Below, one piece after another: positions 63,200 through 64,000 of a DNA stretch of 64,000 nucleotides. Below the pieces are notes generated by a model. It ran no database searches. It saw nothing but the letters and a program-made list of their open reading frames with translations, and was not told the DNA's origin. Location of the stretch: NCBI RefSeq assembly GCF_018129995.1, contig NZ_JAFCKS010000001.1:965001-1029000 (forward strand), written 5' to 3'. The position numbers and the translations under genes are program-made. The stretch comes from Bradyrhizobium sp. SZCCT0153 (GTDB lineage Bacteria; Pseudomonadota; Alphaproteobacteria; Rhizobiales; Xanthobacteraceae). Each line of letters begins with the position of its first letter. Positions within the stretch are counted from its first letter, which is position 1.

Positions 63200-64000
63200 T
63201 CAGTCCAGACCGTGAGCGGAGAAGGAGCGAGCCACCGATTGCAGATACTGGCCGTAGCTGCTCTTGGCGGTCTTCTCGGCAACCTTCGAGAAGGATTCCA
63301 GGGAAATGTAGCCGCGCCGCAAGGCAATTTCTTCCGGGCACGCGATGCGCAGCCCCTGTCGCTGTTCCAGGATCTGCACGAAGTGACTGGCTTCGACCAG
63401 GGAGGCGTGCGTTCCGGTGTCGAGCCAGGCAAACCCGCGCCCAAGAACTTCGACGAACAGGTCGCCACTGGCGAGGTATGCGTTGTTCACGTCGGTGATT
63501 TCTATCTCTCCGCGCGCGGAAGGCTTGATCTTCGCGGCGATGTCGAGCACGCGATTGTCGTAGAAATAGAGGCCCGTCACGGCCACGTTCGACTTCGGTC
63601 GCGCGGGCTTCTCTTCGATCGAACGTGCGCGCCCGTCACTGCCGAGCTCAACGACGCCATATTGCTCGGGCGTGTTGACGACATAGCCGAAGATCGTGGC
63701 GCCACTCTTGCGAGCCGCGGCCTTGGCGAGCAACTCGGGAAGTCCATGTCCGTAGAAGATATTGTCTCCCAGAACGAGCGCGACGGAATCCTCTCCTACA
63801 AACTCGCGGCCGACGATGAATGCGTCGGCAAGACCGCGCGGAGTTTCCTGCGAGGCATACGAAAACTTGACGCCGATTTCCGTTCCGTCACCAAGCAGGC
63901 GTTGAAACAGCGGCTTGTCCTGCGGCGTGGAGATGATGAGAATGTCGCGGATTCCAGCGAGCATCAGTGCCGACAGCGGATAGTAGATCATCGGTTTGTC
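63200..64000 (-). CDS. rfbA: Glucose-1-phosphate thymidylyltransferase RfbA (RmlA), N-terminus beyond window
   Basis: This enzyme makes dTDP-glucose from dTTP and glucose-1-phosphate. The visible 266 or so residues begin (D)[20 protein letters not shown], which in complete proteins follows about 25-30 residues carrying the GGxGTRLxP nucleotide motif, so the gene continues past the right edge. Other features are [20 protein letters not shown] (metal-binding Asp), [20 protein letters not shown] and [20 protein letters not shown]. It leads the operon with rfbB. Confidence 0.95.
   Translation of the reverse strand, partial: DKPMIYYPLSALMLAGIRDILIISTPQDKPLFQRLLGDGTEIGVKFSYASQETPRGLADAFIVGREFVGEDSVALVLGDNIFYGHGLPELLAKAAARKSGATIFGYVVNTPEQYGVVELGSDGRARSIEEKPARPKSNVAVTGLYFYDNRVLDIAAKIKPSARGEIEITDVNNAYLASGDLFVEVLGRGFAWLDTGTHASLVEASHFVQILEQRQGLRIACPEEIALRRGYISLESFSKVAEKTAKSSYGQYLQSVARSFSAHGLD

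Overview
The window looks like chromosomal DNA of a Bradyrhizobium-type alphaproteobacterium (Rhizobiales). Supporting signs are the high GC content with strong G/C third-position bias, many orphan periplasmic solute-binding proteins, several class III nucleotide cyclases, a pobA/pobR plus pcaHG module, and short intergenic repeats of the kind seen in that genus. The genus is an inference from gene style; no 16S gene or other marker is present. No CRISPR array, prophage or intact transposase was seen.

Layout. (1) 1-8.4 kb: a DUF5939-type adenylate cyclase, an aminoglycoside-phosphotransferase-like kinase, a remnant of a metallo-beta-lactamase-fold gene, a tRNA with CAT anticodon (probably Ile2), and three solute-binding proteins (TctC/Bug, TAXI, LivK types) without their permeases. 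(2) 7.5-24.7 kb: a molybdenum/tungsten-cofactor and formate block. It holds a helix-turn-helix/PBP-domain regulator, a TupA-like oxyanion-binding protein, a divergent MoeA-like protein, a MoeA-PBP fusion, a NicC-like flavin monooxygenase, MobA, FdhD, MobB, a canonical MoeA, a TusA-like protein, an oxalate/formate antiporter and a two-gene NAD-dependent formate dehydrogenase (fused gamma-beta subunit plus alpha subunit). Together these could take in formate or oxalate, build and sulfurate bis-MGD cofactor, and oxidise formate to CO2 with production of NADH. (3) 24.9-28.7 kb: YbaK, then a GntR regulator divergent from tricarballylate-oxidation genes tcuAB; a small MITE-like element sits at the tcuB stop codon. 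(4) 29-36.5 kb: a three-domain lysophospholipid transporter/acyltransferase/acyl-ACP synthetase, a TetR regulator with a divergent small gene and twin operators, a diguanylate cyclase and pncB. (5) 36.6-41.2 kb: aromatic catabolism, with a LysR regulator divergent from pcaHG and an AraC-type PobR divergent from pobA (4-hydroxybenzoate to protocatechuate to ring cleavage).

(6) 41.2-45.4 kb: signalling genes, namely a FecR-like secreted protein, a CHASE2 adenylate cyclase and a REC/HD-GYP protein. (7) 45.7-56.9 kb: a compact chemotaxis operon, STAS-cheY-cheA-cheW-mcp-cheW-mcp-cheR-cheB, ending in an unusual soluble receptor-like protein. (8) 57-64 kb: a GrlR-like protein, small hypothetical genes, a lower-GC-looking stretch with an acyltransferase and a VanZ-like protein, very small membrane proteins, and the dTDP-sugar genes rfbB and rfbA. 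rfbA runs off the right edge.

The strongest candidate for something not well described is block 2: a formate dehydrogenase with the subunit layout of the tungsten enzyme Fdh1 of Methylobacterium, embedded with a tungstate-type binding protein, three different MoeA homologues and a regulator sharing its ligand-binding domain type with one of them. The metal preference is an inference that needs experiment.
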